A stretch of DNA of 64,000 bases from Hyphococcus sp. (GCA_028289605.1 JANQON010000009.1:682001-746000); one strand, 5' to 3'. Positions 1 through 9,263 are shown, counted from the first letter of the stretch. The notes: a model not told the origin generated them from the letters alone. Translations and numbers: made by a program.

Positions 1-914
1 AGCATCATCGCGCCGGACCAGATTTGTCCGATCGGATTTGCAATCCCCTTCCCGGCGATATCCGGCGCCGAGCCATGCACCGGCTCAAACATCGACGGGT
101 GCTCCCGTTCCGGGTTGATGTTCGCCGACGGAGCGATTCCGATGGTGCCCGCGATGGCAGGCCCGAGGTCTGACAGAATGTCGCCAAACAAGTTCGATCC
201 GACCACCACGTCAAACCAATCTGGGTGCTGAACGAAATGCGCGGTCAGAATATCGATGTGATACTGGCTTGTCCTGACGTCCGGGTAGCGTTCCGCCATC
301 GCTGCGAAACGTTCGTCCCAATAGGGCATCGTGTGGACGATGCCGTTTGACTTGGTGGCGCTTGTTAGATGCCGTTTGGGACGCGCTTGCGCCAACTCAA
401 ACGCATATTGCAACACCCGATCGACGCCGCGGCGGGTAAAGACCGCCTCTTGTACGACTGTTTCGCGATCCGTCCCTTCAAAGATGCGTCCGCCGATCTC
501 GGAATATTCGCCTTCATTGTTTTCGCGGACGACGAAAAAATCAATGTCGTCGGCGCCGCGATGCTTCAGCGGCGTCTCAATCCCATCGAAAAGCCGCACG
601 GGCCGAAGGTTTACATATTGCTGAAATGTGCGCCGGATCGGGATCAATAATCCCCATAACGAAACATGATCCGGCACGCCGGGAAAGCCGACCGCGCCGA
701 GATAGATGGCGTCGTGATCTTTTATGTGTTCAAGCGCGTCCGGCGGGGCCATAGCGCCAGTTTGCGCATAGTGTTCGCAACTCCAGTCGAATTGGTCCCA
801 GTGAAACGCAATGCCGAATCGACGGCCCGCGGCTTCAAGCACGCGCTGCCCCTCCGGCGCGACTTCTTTGCCGATCCCGTCCCCCGGGATGACTGCGATT
901 TTGTAGGTCGTCAT
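1..914 (-). CDS. dmlA: D-malate / tartrate dehydrogenase (partial)
   Basis: Not in the ORF track because it runs off the left edge. The reverse strand is open from an ATG at 914 to base 1 (304 codons), against about 350-360 residues for the family, so only the C-terminus is missing. It starts MTTYKIAVIPGDGIGKEV, the NAD-binding opening of the isocitrate/isopropylmalate dehydrogenase superfamily, and keeps the stretches VVRENNEGEYS, SATKSNG and SNLFGDILSDLGP (metal and substrate residues) and SMFEPVHGSAPDI. The pattern matches the DmlA/TtuC subfamily, which oxidatively decarboxylates D-malate or meso-tartrate; tartrate gives D-glycerate, which the glycerate kinase encoded at 15998 could use. 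It follows the GH2 gene by 18 bases and is probably the fourth gene of the uxuB operon. Exact substrate is inferred from family and context. Confidence 0.9.
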   Translation of the reverse strand, partial: MTTYKIAVIPGDGIGKEVAPEGQRVLEAAGRRFGIAFHWDQFDWSCEHYAQTGAMAPPDALEHIKDHDAIYLGAVGFPGVPDHVSLWGLLIPIRRTFQQYVNLRPVRLFDGIETPLKHRGADDIDFFVVRENNEGEYSEIGGRIFEGTDRETVVQEAVFTRRGVDRVLQYAFELAQARPKRHLTSATKSNGIVHTMPYWDERFAAMAERYPDVRTSQYHIDILTAHFVQHPDWFDVVVGSNLFGDILSDLGPAIAGTIGIAPSANINPEREHPSMFEPVHGSAPDIAGKGIANPIGQIWSGAMM

Positions 915-932
915 TGCGGTTGCAAATCCGGA

Positions 933-2807
933 CTATTCCGATGCGGGACCATCGTAGGTCTCGTACCACTCTTGCAAAACATCAAAGGCGGGTTTTTTCT
1001 CGCCTGTCTCGGCGATCAGGCCTTTGCGGTTCCAATACTCCTGATACCGCCCGTGCCATCGTCGCGGCGAACGGAAATCCTTCAAAATCCAAGGTGAAAT
1101 GCCGCGCAGAAACGGGATTTGCTCAGCCATCTGCAATGTGACGTCGTAAAACGCCGCTTGATGCTCTTCGGTAAACCGTTCAAGCCGCTCGCCGCGGGCG
1201 CCGAGCAATGCGCCGGCGCCGAATTCGCTGAACAGCATCGGCTTGTCGTAAGGCGTTTTCCAAACCAGGCCAGGGACATCGTCAAGCGTGCGCCTGCCAT
1301 ACCAGCCCTCATACTCGTTGACCGATATGATATCGAGATGCTCACCGAGAGGATCTTCGACGATAAATGTATTTCCGCGGTTGGTGTTTTTGTTCAGCGC
1401 CGCGGAAATCACGCGCGTTGAGTCCATCGCGCGCACATGATCAATCAGCATCTTCAGGAAAACATTTCGTGCGTCGGTAATAGGCGTTTCGTTCGCAACA
1501 CCCCAAATGACGACGGAAGCCCGGTTGTAGTCACGGTTCACACTGTCTTTGTACATGCGCTTTGCGAGCGCCTTCGTATAGGGCTCGGTATACCGGATCT
1601 CTTCCCAGTACACCGGAATTTCACTCCAGACCAACAAACCAAGCTCGTCGGCGACGCGTAGCGTCCGTTCATTATGCGGATAGTGAGACAAACGCACGAA
1701 ATTCGAACCGAGCTCCTTTGCTACGCCAAGCAGCTCGCGGGCGTCTTCCCAATCCATGCGTCTCCCGCCTTCCGGGCCGATTGGCTCCTCATGGACGCTA
1801 ATGCCCTTGAGGAAAATCGATTCGCCATTCAGCAAAATATCTTGGCCGACGACTTCGATTGTCCGAAAGCCAATTCTGTCTTTCACGGTGTCGCGACGGG
1901 ACGACACGGTGACGTCATACAGTTTTGGATTTTCCGGCGACCATCGCGTCAATGCCGACACCGCCGCCGACATCTCCACAATCCCATCGCGGTTAGTTCG
2001 TCCCTCTAACGTTAAACCCAACTCGTCGATTTCTACAGAAACCGTTTGATTGCCTTTGCTCGGTCCATCGAGCGCGACGCTGGCTACGATTGTTTCCGCG
2101 TCGCCCTCTTCCAGATGCAGCCGGTAATCGTGGATATATGTTTCGGGCGTCTCAATAAGGTGCACCGGGCGCGTGATGCCGCCGTAATTCAGCCAATCAT
2201 AATAGAACGACGGAATCGATTTCGCGTCATGCATCGCGTCAACGGCGACGACAACTGAATTCTCGCCGCGATTGAGGTTGTCGGTGACTTCAAACATGAA
2301 CGGCGTAAATCCGCCCTCGTAGTCTCCGACCGAGTCGCCGTTGAGATAGGCTTCCGTCCAATAATTGCTGCCTTCAAAATACAGGAAATACCGTTTGCCG
2401 CGCTTTGGCCGCGCATCGATAATCTTCCGATACCAGATTACGCTTTCGTACCAAAATAGTTCCTCGACCTGGGTGTTCCAATCGCCGGGCACAGTCAATG
2501 TCGGCGCGGAATCAAATTCGTATTCGATCAATTCTTCTTTCGGCGGCTTACGATCATTCGGGAAGTCCCGCCTGGCCGACGGTTTGCGCAGTCCCGCCCG
2601 CATAGGATCAATGAGATAACGCCACTCACCGGAAAGATCCTCACCCTTGCGCGCCAGCACATTAGCCATAGCGCTCGACGCTTCAGGATCAGGCGCTTCG
2701 CGTTCATATCGCGGCTGAGCGTCATCTTCGCCCTGTGCCGCCGCGGCGCCGAACAAGACAAGCAAGGACGCCGCCAGGACGGCGGACAGACCAAGTGCAT
2801 ATTTCAT
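933..2807 (-). CDS. Secreted GH2 beta-glucuronidase-like glycosidase
   Basis: A 624-residue glycoside hydrolase of family 2. An N-terminal signal peptide (MKYALGLSAVLAASLLVLFG, Ala-rich end) predicts export. A sugar-binding and an immunoglobulin-like domain precede the TIM barrel. The acid/base motif is VANE (E about 440) and the nucleophile lies in FSEFGAG (E about 528). Near the C-terminus NRK (about 593-595) matches the NxK motif by which beta-glucuronidases bind the uronate carboxylate, so a glucuronide or galacturonide is a better guess than a neutral galactoside. The track starts at a GTG (2822) overlapping the kdgK stop. I prefer the ATG at 2807, which has AAAGG upstream and puts the signal peptide at the N-terminus. 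Third gene of the leftward uxuB-kdgK operon, so its product probably feeds uronate to the neighbouring enzymes. Confidence 0.88.
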   Translation of the reverse strand: MKYALGLSAVLAASLLVLFGAAAAQGEDDAQPRYEREAPDPEASSAMANVLARKGEDLSGEWRYLIDPMRAGLRKPSARRDFPNDRKPPKEELIEYEFDSAPTLTVPGDWNTQVEELFWYESVIWYRKIIDARPKRGKRYFLYFEGSNYWTEAYLNGDSVGDYEGGFTPFMFEVTDNLNRGENSVVVAVDAMHDAKSIPSFYYDWLNYGGITRPVHLIETPETYIHDYRLHLEEGDAETIVASVALDGPSKGNQTVSVEIDELGLTLEGRTNRDGIVEMSAAVSALTRWSPENPKLYDVTVSSRRDTVKDRIGFRTIEVVGQDILLNGESIFLKGISVHEEPIGPEGGRRMDWEDARELLGVAKELGSNFVRLSHYPHNERTLRVADELGLLVWSEIPVYWEEIRYTEPYTKALAKRMYKDSVNRDYNRASVVIWGVANETPITDARNVFLKMLIDHVRAMDSTRVISAALNKNTNRGNTFIVEDPLGEHLDIISVNEYEGWYGRRTLDDVPGLVWKTPYDKPMLFSEFGAGALLGARGERLERFTEEHQAAFYDVTLQMAEQIPFLRGISPWILKDFRSPRRWHGRYQEYWNRKGLIAETGEKKPAFDVLQEWYETYDGPASE

Positions 2808-2818
2808 AGGATCGCCTT

Positions 2819-3754
2819 TCACAGCTCCAGTGTTTCCATAAAACTTTCAAATGCGCGGGGCGGCGCAATGGCGCCTCTAAAGCCGACGACGAATGCGCCG
2901 ACCCTAGCGGCGATCTCGCCGGCCTCTGCGCCGGTCTTGCCGCTTTGCCGCATGGCGAGATAGGCGCCGTCAAAGGCGTCGCCGGCAGCCGTCGTATCGA
3001 CGACATTCGCCGCCGGCCGAAACGGAATGCGCCACTCCTCGGTTCCGTCATATCCGGCGACGCCGCCTGTCCCGAGCTTCACCGCGATGTCGACAACGCC
3101 CAGGCTTCGCAACCTTGAAATGACGGCTTCAGGGTCGGCCTCCTCAAACACAGCCGCTTCGTCGTCAATGCCCGGCAACGCCACCGTGGCAATGGCGTAA
3201 GCGCATTCAAACGCGTCGCGCGCCTCGTTTTTGGAGGACCAAAGACTCGATCGGTAGTTTGGATCGAAAGCGACCGCGGCGCCGCCGGCTTTCGCCTCTA
3301 TCAGCGCGGCGAACAGTGCGTTGCGGTCTTCGGGCGAGAAAACCGCAAGCGTGACGCCTGAAAAATAAATGAGGGAGGCATTGCGCAGCTGGCTTGCGCC
3401 GCCCTTTTCTTTGAAGTGCGTCATAAACCGGCAGGCTGCGGAATCTTTGCGCCAGTAGAGAAAACTGCGCTCCCCTTCGCTGTCCGTTTCCACCATGTAA
3501 AGACCAGGCAGCGCGCCGGGGTCGCGATAGACGAGCGAGCAGTCCAGACTTTCATCGCGCCATGCCGCCGTCATGCCCCTGCTCACCGGGTCTTCGCCGA
3601 CGGCCGTCGCGAATGCGACATTCGCCTGTGCGCCCGCGAGGCGCTTCAGGTAGACGGCGGTGTTATAGACGTCGCCGGCGAAGCCTTGGGCGTAACCACC
3701 TTCCCGCGCCGTTAGCTCGACCATGCATTCGCCGACCGCAACGATATCCTTCAT
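2819..3754 (-). CDS. kdgK: 2-keto-3-deoxygluconate kinase
   Basis: A 311-residue PfkB/ribokinase-family kinase that phosphorylates 2-keto-3-deoxygluconate (KDG) to KDPG, the last step before the aldolase in hexuronate breakdown. The N-terminus has VAVGECMVELT with a downstream Gly-rich substrate region (FAGDVYNTAVYLKRL). The C-terminal signature DTTAAGDAFDGAYLA holds the catalytic aspartate (about D259); the family more often reads DTTGAGD. SFLYWRKDSAAC is typical of KdgK rather than of fructokinases. The ATG overlaps the uxuB stop as ATGA, so translation is probably coupled. No KDPG aldolase gene is present in the window; it must lie elsewhere. Confidence 0.93.
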   Translation of the reverse strand: MKDIVAVGECMVELTAREGGYAQGFAGDVYNTAVYLKRLAGAQANVAFATAVGEDPVSRGMTAAWRDESLDCSLVYRDPGALPGLYMVETDSEGERSFLYWRKDSAACRFMTHFKEKGGASQLRNASLIYFSGVTLAVFSPEDRNALFAALIEAKAGGAAVAFDPNYRSSLWSSKNEARDAFECAYAIATVALPGIDDEAAVFEEADPEAVISRLRSLGVVDIAVKLGTGGVAGYDGTEEWRIPFRPAANVVDTTAAGDAFDGAYLAMRQSGKTGAEAGEIAARVGAFVVGFRGAIAPPRAFESFMETLEL

Positions 3755-5220
3755 TGCGCCAACTCTTTGATGGCTCGACGCACATTATCCGGCGAGCCGT
3801 CGGCGAGGAGCGCATAGCTATCGGTCAACGCGTCTGTGAATACAGCGTTCGATGAAAGATCGCCGAAGATACTCGACAGGCTCAAATAGCGCTCGACATC
3901 TTTGGCGGCGTCAAGGGTTGCAGCCCTTGCAATTCTATTCAGCTCATCGGCTAGCGGATCATTTAGCGGCGTGTCCGCTAGGGCGCTGTTCCGGACAAAA
4001 TGAAGCCAGCCCGCAAGCGCCAGGGACAATTGATTGAACGGAGCGCCGGCCGCAATAGCGTCGCGCATGGACGGCAGAAACCGCATTTGTATTTTCTGCG
4101 AACTGTCGCCGGCGATCTGGGTCAACTGATAGCCGATTTCAGGATTAGCGAAACGATGCAGGATCGATTCCCGGTAGGCCGGCAAGTCTAAGCTCGCCGG
4201 CGGTTCAAGCAACGGCTCAACTTCGCGCGACAGCATCTCTTTCGCAAAGGCGCAAAGCAAGTTGTCGGACACCGCCTCGAGCACGGTTTTGTGGCCGCAC
4301 AACAATCCCAGATAAGCAAGCGCCGAATGAGCACCGTTCAACATGCGCAGTTTCGCCCGTTCATAGCCTGCGACATCACTTGTGAACTCCGCGCCGCCCG
4401 CTTCCCACAACGGACGCTTGCCTGCAAAAGCGTCTTCAATCACCCATTGCGTGAACGCTTCGCGTTGAATCGGCCATGCGTCTTCCGCACCTATTGCGGA
4501 AGCGACGCGGGCCCGCGCCGCGTCGTCTGTCGCGGGCGTGATGCTGTCTACCATGGTCTGCGGAAACGCGATGTTATCGCTGATCCACGCCGAAAGGTCA
4601 CCGTCCAGCTCTCCGGCGAACTGGAGAACGGCGTTTTTCAGCAATCGTCCGTTTTCCGAGAGATTATCGCAGCTGACGACCGTCATCGGCGGCAATTCCG
4701 CCGCCCGGCGACGGGCGAGCGCCGCAACAAGATAGCCGATCAGACTTGACGGCGTGTCCGGCGACGCAAGGTCCGCCTTGATTTCGGGGCGGTCTCTATC
4801 AAGATCGCCAGTCTCGGTCAGGCAATACCCTTTCTCAGTCACTGTCATGGTCGCAATGCGCGTATTCGGATGACATAGACGAGACAGAACGGCCGCCGGG
4901 TCTTCCGGGGCAACGAGCATTTCCGTAATCGAGCCGATGATGCGGTATTCAATCTGCGCATCAAGGATTTCGAGCGTATAAAGATAATCTTGGTCGACCA
5001 GAGCGTCGCGAACGGCGGATGAACGCAACGAAACGCCGCAAACGCCCCACTCGCCGCCGGCGGCGGCGATCGCGTCGTCCGTCATCACCGCCTGATGCGC
5101 ACGATGAAAGGCACCCGGCCCGAAGTGAACAATCCCGATCCCGGTCTGCGCGCGATCGAAATCAGGTGTTGCAACGGCGGCGGCGAGCTTGCTGAGAGAT
5201 CCTTCGGTTAACCTTTGCAT
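3751..5220 (-). CDS. uxuB: D-fructuronate (mannonate) oxidoreductase
   Basis: A 489-residue member of the long-chain mannitol dehydrogenase family, which reduces D-fructuronate to D-mannonate with NADH. The Rossmann segment is GIGIVHFGPGAFHRAHQA, and later blocks include SCDNLSENG and KLRMLNGAHSALAYLG, the region carrying the catalytic Lys/Asn/His of this family. The track begins 31 codons upstream at 5313. I take the ATG at 5220 because GGAG lies about 10 bases before it, the family starts there, and the upstream DNA carries an operator-like site. First gene of the leftward uxuB-kdgK-GH2-dmlA operon. With ManD and UxaC encoded about 37 kb away it completes glucuronate to KDG. A dual role on tagaturonate (UxaB) is possible and cannot be excluded here. 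Confidence 0.92.
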   Translation of the reverse strand: MQRLTEGSLSKLAAAVATPDFDRAQTGIGIVHFGPGAFHRAHQAVMTDDAIAAAGGEWGVCGVSLRSSAVRDALVDQDYLYTLEILDAQIEYRIIGSITEMLVAPEDPAAVLSRLCHPNTRIATMTVTEKGYCLTETGDLDRDRPEIKADLASPDTPSSLIGYLVAALARRRAAELPPMTVVSCDNLSENGRLLKNAVLQFAGELDGDLSAWISDNIAFPQTMVDSITPATDDAARARVASAIGAEDAWPIQREAFTQWVIEDAFAGKRPLWEAGGAEFTSDVAGYERAKLRMLNGAHSALAYLGLLCGHKTVLEAVSDNLLCAFAKEMLSREVEPLLEPPASLDLPAYRESILHRFANPEIGYQLTQIAGDSSQKIQMRFLPSMRDAIAAGAPFNQLSLALAGWLHFVRNSALADTPLNDPLADELNRIARAATLDAAKDVERYLSLSSIFGDLSSNAVFTDALTDSYALLADGSPDNVRRAIKELAQ

Positions 5221-5269
5221 CGCCGCGCCGCTCCAAAATATCGGGACCCCCGAATTTGAACGGATAAAT

Positions 5270-5280
5270 TGGCCTGACCT
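5270..5280. promoter_or_regulatory. GntR-type operator candidate upstream of uxuB
   Basis: TGGCCTGACCT, about 50 bases before the uxuB ATG, matches the window-wide consensus TGGTCTGACCA at 9 of 11 positions and lies in the 251-base divergent uxuB-gntR region. Weaker palindrome than the site at 5401. Confidence 0.45.
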
Positions 5281-5370
5281 TTTCTGTTTTGCAACCCGTT
5301 CCCACTGAGGCAAAAAAATGTCATAGTTACATAATCTTATGGAATTTTCGTTTCCCGCAGAGCCTAGGTG

Positions 5371-5411
5371 TTGCGTCTAATCGGCTCGCCCGCCTATATT
5401 TGGTCAGACCA
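5371..5411 (+). promoter_or_regulatory. Promoter with overlapping GntR operator for gntR1
   Basis: TTGCGT (5371-5376) and TATATT (5395-5400) are spaced by 18 bases as a plausible sigma-70 promoter reading rightward. The perfect palindrome TGGTCAGACCA (5401-5411) abuts the -10 box. That is a typical FadR-family operator shape, placed where binding would block the promoter, so autoregulation of the GntR gene 61 bases downstream is likely. The motif recurs before other uronate genes in the window. Confidence 0.55.
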
Positions 5412-5471
5412 GATACGGCCTTTTCGCCGGCTTGCAAGAAGCACAGAAGAACGTCAGGAATATCGGTCAGG

Positions 5472-6260
5472 ATGATCGGACAGTTGAATATTCTCGATTT
5501 GAAATCGGATCGATCGGTCAAGCGACTCTACCAGCAAGTCGCTGAAGCATTGTTGTCTCTCATTGAGTCTGGCGAATACGGCGTCGGCGCGCGCCTGCCC
5601 GCAGAACGCGAACTGGCCGCACAGTTCGAAGTCAGCCGGCCGACGATCCGCGAAGCCATCATCGCGCTTGAGCTCGCCGGCTGTGTTGAAGTCCGAACCG
5701 GATCCGGCGTTTACGTCCTCGAACGCAAGGAAACGCCCGCACGCGGCGTCGAACTCGATATCGGTCCATTTGAGCTGATGGAAGCGCGAGCGCTGATCGA
5801 GGGCGAAGCCGCAGCCCTTGCGGCGCGCAATATCAGTGACGAGGAAGTTGCGGCGCTTGAGTCCGCAATTGAAGAAATGGTCGAAGAAAATAAGAAGAAG
5901 CTTCACAAAGAGACTGCAGACAGAAAATTTCACCTGTTGATTGCGCAGGCGACGCGTAACAGCGCGGTGCTGCGCGTCGTCACCGACCTTTGGGATGTGC
6001 GCGAGGCGTCTCCTCTGACCGCGCGGATGCTCGACAAGGTGCGCCTCGCCGGATGGAAACCGCGGATCGACGAACATCGCGCCATTTGCGAGGCCATCGC
6101 AGCCCGCGACCCCGCGCTTGCCCGAAAACGCATGCGCGATCACATGATGCGTGTGATCGACCAGCTTCTCGAAGCAACGGAAATCGAGGCGGTGAACGAA
6201 GCCAAGCGCCGCGTCGACGCCGACCGAGCGCGCTTTACTGCGGCGCGAGAGCTCACCTAA
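5472..6260 (+). CDS. FadR-subfamily GntR regulator of uronate genes
   Basis: A 262-residue transcription factor. An N-terminal winged helix-turn-helix (RLPAERELAAQFEVSRPTIR, then RTGSGVYV) is followed by an all-helical FCD ligand domain with the usual metal-binding positions (DRKFH, DEHRAI, RDHM). The track starts at 5289, but the protein family starts at the ATG at 5472 and the promoter/operator sits in between, so the longer form is rejected. It is divergent from uxuB and resembles the second GntR regulator at 42589 (both have RTGSGVYV, E-A-A-A-L-A-A-R-I/N, VEENKK/AEENKR). The likely effector is a uronate-pathway intermediate such as fructuronate or mannonate, as for UxuR/ExuR; that is inference. 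Confidence 0.88.
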   Translation: MIGQLNILDLKSDRSVKRLYQQVAEALLSLIESGEYGVGARLPAERELAAQFEVSRPTIREAIIALELAGCVEVRTGSGVYVLERKETPARGVELDIGPFELMEARALIEGEAAALAARNISDEEVAALESAIEEMVEENKKKLHKETADRKFHLLIAQATRNSAVLRVVTDLWDVREASPLTARMLDKVRLAGWKPRIDEHRAICEAIAARDPALARKRMRDHMMRVIDQLLEATEIEAVNEAKRRVDADRARFTAARELT

Positions 6261-6393
6261 GCCACAAACTTGTTTCTATTTCCACATGCTGGAAAATCCA
6301 TGCGCATATAGTCGCTCTGGCGAAGTGCGCCTCCTAGTTTCCTCCAAAAAAAAATGCGCGCGCCGGGCCCGCGGAACAATGGAGGAAACAGGT
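6261..6393. other. Gap upstream of ALDH with inverted repeat
   Basis: 133 bases between gntR1 and the aldehyde dehydrogenase gene. It contains TTTCCACATGCTGGAAA (6279-6295), two perfect 6-base arms around a 5-base spacer, and no copy of the GntR consensus. It could be an operator for another regulator. The ALDH ribosome-binding site GGAGG is at 6381-6385. Confidence 0.4.
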
Positions 6394-7914
6394 ATGAATA
6401 TCCACGCAACGGTCGCCGGTACGCTCGACAAAGCGTCACCCAAAGTTCGCGATTGGCTTGCCCAGCCTCGGCCGATGTTGATCGACGGCCAGTGGGTTGC
6501 GGCAAAATCCGGCAAAACGTTCGCTGTCATTGATCCGGCAACGGAAGGAAAACTTGCGGAAGTCGCAGAAGGCGACAAAGCGGACATCGACGCCGCCGTC
6601 GCCGCGGCGCGACGGGCCTTCGACAGCGGCCCGTGGCGGAAAATGACCCCATCTGAGCGCGGGCGTGTTCTGCATAAGATCGGCGATCTGATTTATGAGA
6701 ACATCGACGAGCTCGCCGAACTCGACAGTCTTGACAATGGCAAGCCCAAAGCCGTTGCGAAAGCAGCGGATGTCACTCTGTCCGCAGACATGTTCCACTA
6801 TATGTCCGGCTGGCCGACCAAGATCCACGGCAAGACCATTCCAATTTCAAACCTCGCAGCGCCGGGCGAATATTTCTCCTTCACGCGGCCCGAGCCTGTC
6901 GGAGTCGTTGGACAGATTATTCCGTGGAATTTCCCATTGCTCATGTGCGCATGGAAACTGGGACCGGCCCTCGCCACCGGCTGCACCGTCGTTCTCAAGG
7001 TCGCGGAAGAAACGCCGCTCTCCGCGCTTCGCCTGGGGGAGCTCTTGCTCGAAGCGGGTCTGCCCGATGGCGTTGTCAACATCGTCACTGGCTTCGGCGA
7101 AACCGCCGGCGCCGCGCTCGCCGCTCATCCGAATGTAAATAAGGTCGCGTTCACCGGCTCGACGGAAGTCGGCAAGTTGATCGTTCAGGCCGCATCGCAC
7201 GACTTAAAGCGCGTCAGTCTCGAACTCGGCGGCAAGTCCCCGAATATTGTGCTTGCCGACGCCGATGTGGAAGCGACCGTCGCCGGCGCCGCCGCAGGCA
7301 TATTTTTCAACCACGGACAATGCTGCAACGCCGGATCTCGTTTGTTCGTACACGACAAAATCTTCGACAAAGTCGTAGACGGCGTTTCCGCCGCGGCGGA
7401 GAAAATTAAACTCGGTTTCGGATTAGACGAAGACACCGAAATGGGGCCGCTGGTCTCTGAAGTGCAATACGGACGCGTCACCGGGTACCTGGACTCTGGC
7501 AAGGCGGACGGCGCCAAAGCGGTCACCGGCGGCGACGGAGTCGACGGCCCGGGATACTTCGTTAAGCCGACAGTCCTTGTCGACACGACGCCGGATATGA
7601 AGGTCGTCAAGGAAGAGATTTTCGGCCCGGTGCTTGTCGCTATGCCGTTCAAGGATGTGGACGACGATCTTATCCGCGACGCCAACAACTCCCTCTATGG
7701 CCTCGCGGCCGGCGTATGGACGTCTGACATTCAAAAAGCCCACCAAATTGCCAACCGGCTTGAGTCGGGCACGGTGTGGGTGAACTGTTATCACGTCTTT
7801 GATGCGGCCTTGCCTTTTGGCGGATATAAACAGTCCGGCTGGGGGCGCGAAATGGGCGAGCAGGTGCTCAACAATTACCTTGAGACAAAAGCGATCACCA
7901 CCAAGATCGGCTGA
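6394..7914 (+). CDS. NAD(P)-dependent aldehyde dehydrogenase
   Basis: A 506-residue cytoplasmic ALDH. All family landmarks are visible: the cofactor region IIPWNFPLLM and KVAEETPLSA, the FTGSTEVGK turn, the general base in LELGGKSPNIV, the catalytic cysteine in FNHGQCCNAGSR, and EEIFGPV. The start at 6394 (not 6286) is fixed by GGAGG 8 bases upstream. Sequence style is that of the broad phenylacetaldehyde/betaine/retinal-type class, so substrate cannot be read from sequence. In this setting glycolaldehyde, lactaldehyde or a semialdehyde of sugar-acid breakdown would be sensible, since the facing operon encodes glycolate oxidase. Convergent with the enolase-superfamily gene that ends at 7980. 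Confidence 0.9.
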   Translation: MNIHATVAGTLDKASPKVRDWLAQPRPMLIDGQWVAAKSGKTFAVIDPATEGKLAEVAEGDKADIDAAVAAARRAFDSGPWRKMTPSERGRVLHKIGDLIYENIDELAELDSLDNGKPKAVAKAADVTLSADMFHYMSGWPTKIHGKTIPISNLAAPGEYFSFTRPEPVGVVGQIIPWNFPLLMCAWKLGPALATGCTVVLKVAEETPLSALRLGELLLEAGLPDGVVNIVTGFGETAGAALAAHPNVNKVAFTGSTEVGKLIVQAASHDLKRVSLELGGKSPNIVLADADVEATVAGAAAGIFFNHGQCCNAGSRLFVHDKIFDKVVDGVSAAAEKIKLGFGLDEDTEMGPLVSEVQYGRVTGYLDSGKADGAKAVTGGDGVDGPGYFVKPTVLVDTTPDMKVVKEEIFGPVLVAMPFKDVDDDLIRDANNSLYGLAAGVWTSDIQKAHQIANRLESGTVWVNCYHVFDAALPFGGYKQSGWGREMGEQVLNNYLETKAITTKIG

Positions 7915-7979
7915 TCGCCCTACGCTGACGCGATTTCAGCGGACCGGCGCAGCGCCTCCGTCCGCAATTCCGTTGACCC
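7915..7979. terminator. Possible bidirectional hairpin between convergent genes
   Basis: The 65-base gap between two stop codons holds two small inverted repeats: CGCTGA/TCAGCG (7923-7941) and a GGCGC-A-GCGCC core flanked by GGAC/GTCC. No T-tract follows either, so termination is only a guess from position. Confidence 0.25.
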
Positions 7980-9263
7980 TTAGTCGTCCGCCGGCGTGGT
8001 CCGCACCGATAGCGCGCGTGCGATGACCCTCTCCTCGTCTATTTCCATGCCCAGGCCCGGCCCTTCCGGCACGCGGATTTCGCCGTCGCCATAGTCGAGA
8101 TAGTTTTTCACCGTACCGATCAGATCCGGAAACCGGTCGACATCCGGAAACTCGAAGAACGGTCCCACGGTCGGCATCGCCGCGACAAGATGCAGCGACG
8201 CCGCCGTTGAAATGGTCGGCCGGGTGTTGTGAAGAATCATCGGCTTCTGTCGCGCCTGGGCGAGCGCGGCGATTTTGTCCATCACCGTGATGCCGCCCGC
8301 CTTGATGACGTCGGGGTTAAGGTAATCGGGGTTGGCGTAACGGATCAGCTCATCGAGCTGCCACAGGGTATACTCTTTTTCACCCGACAGGATCCCGAGG
8401 TCGAGAGCGGCGACAACCTCTGCTGTTTCCGTATGGTTTTGATCCGAACACGGTTCTTCAAAAAAGCGATGGCCGTACTCGTCTTGCAAGATGCGGCCAA
8501 TCTGAATTGCGCGAGCAGCAGTGTATCCGTTGTTGATGTCGACAAAAAGCTCTGCGTCATCGCCGATTTCCTTTTCGATCGCGTCAACATATTCAATCGT
8601 TCGGTCATTCACCGGATTGAGATGATCTTCACGGATCTGCATTCGGCATTTGACCGTGCGGAATCCGTTGCGAACAAATTTCACAGCCTGAGCGACCGCC
8701 TCGGACTTCGAGAGATTTTCCCAACGCCCGGTGCCGTAGCTGCCGTAAACCGGCATGGCGTCGCGATATTTGCCGCCGAGCAGCCGGTAAATCGGAACAT
8801 CCAGGATTTTGCCTTTAAGATCCCACAACGCGATATCGATTCCGGCAATCGAATTGGATAGCGCGCCGCCCGGTCCAAAATCGTGGGAGCGATAAAACAT
8901 CTCATCGAAAATCGGCTCGTTATCGAAAGGATCGCGGCCGAGGACCCGGCGCGCATGTTCTGAGTGAATAAAGGCTTCCATGACCTCATGGCTGCCTGCG
9001 TCGCACTCGCCCCATCCTTCATGGCCGGAATCCGTTGTCACTTTCACAAAGATCGCGTCATCCATGATAAAGGTGCGGATTTCCGAGACGGCGATATCGG
9101 AGGCGCCTGGCGTGTCGGGCGCCCGAGATCCGCCCGCCTGCGTTCCGGCGGCGGCTTCGCCGCCGTTTCCGCATGCGACAAGCGACAGCCCGCTCGCGAG
9201 CGTCAAGGTCGACACAGCCGAGGATTGCAGAAAAGCTCTGCGGTCACAGGTCTTCTTCACCAT
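7980..9263 (-). CDS. Tat-exported lipoprotein, mandelate racemase/enolase superfamily
   Basis: A 427-residue enolase-superfamily protein, mandelate racemase subgroup. It begins with a twin-arginine signal (DRRAFLQSS) ending in a lipobox, LVAC (C31), so a membrane-anchored periplasmic form is predicted, which is unusual for this fold. Catalytic positions are present: K205-C-R207 on strand 2, metal ligands D242 (FVDINN), E269/E270 (FFEEP) and E295 (LSGEKE), and the D318/H345 pair (NPD, LHNT). The second residue of the usual KxK is Arg. Family members dehydrate, epimerise or cycloisomerise sugar acids or their lactones. Last gene of the iclR-glcDEF set, 48 bases after glcF, with a GGCGCC-ATTCG-GGCGCC hairpin (about 9283-9299) in the gap. 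Substrate unknown. Confidence 0.87.
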   Translation of the reverse strand: MVKKTCDRRAFLQSSAVSTLTLASGLSLVACGNGGEAAAGTQAGGSRAPDTPGASDIAVSEIRTFIMDDAIFVKVTTDSGHEGWGECDAGSHEVMEAFIHSEHARRVLGRDPFDNEPIFDEMFYRSHDFGPGGALSNSIAGIDIALWDLKGKILDVPIYRLLGGKYRDAMPVYGSYGTGRWENLSKSEAVAQAVKFVRNGFRTVKCRMQIREDHLNPVNDRTIEYVDAIEKEIGDDAELFVDINNGYTAARAIQIGRILQDEYGHRFFEEPCSDQNHTETAEVVAALDLGILSGEKEYTLWQLDELIRYANPDYLNPDVIKAGGITVMDKIAALAQARQKPMILHNTRPTISTAASLHLVAAMPTVGPFFEFPDVDRFPDLIGTVKNYLDYGDGEIRVPEGPGLGMEIDEERVIARALSVRTTPADD

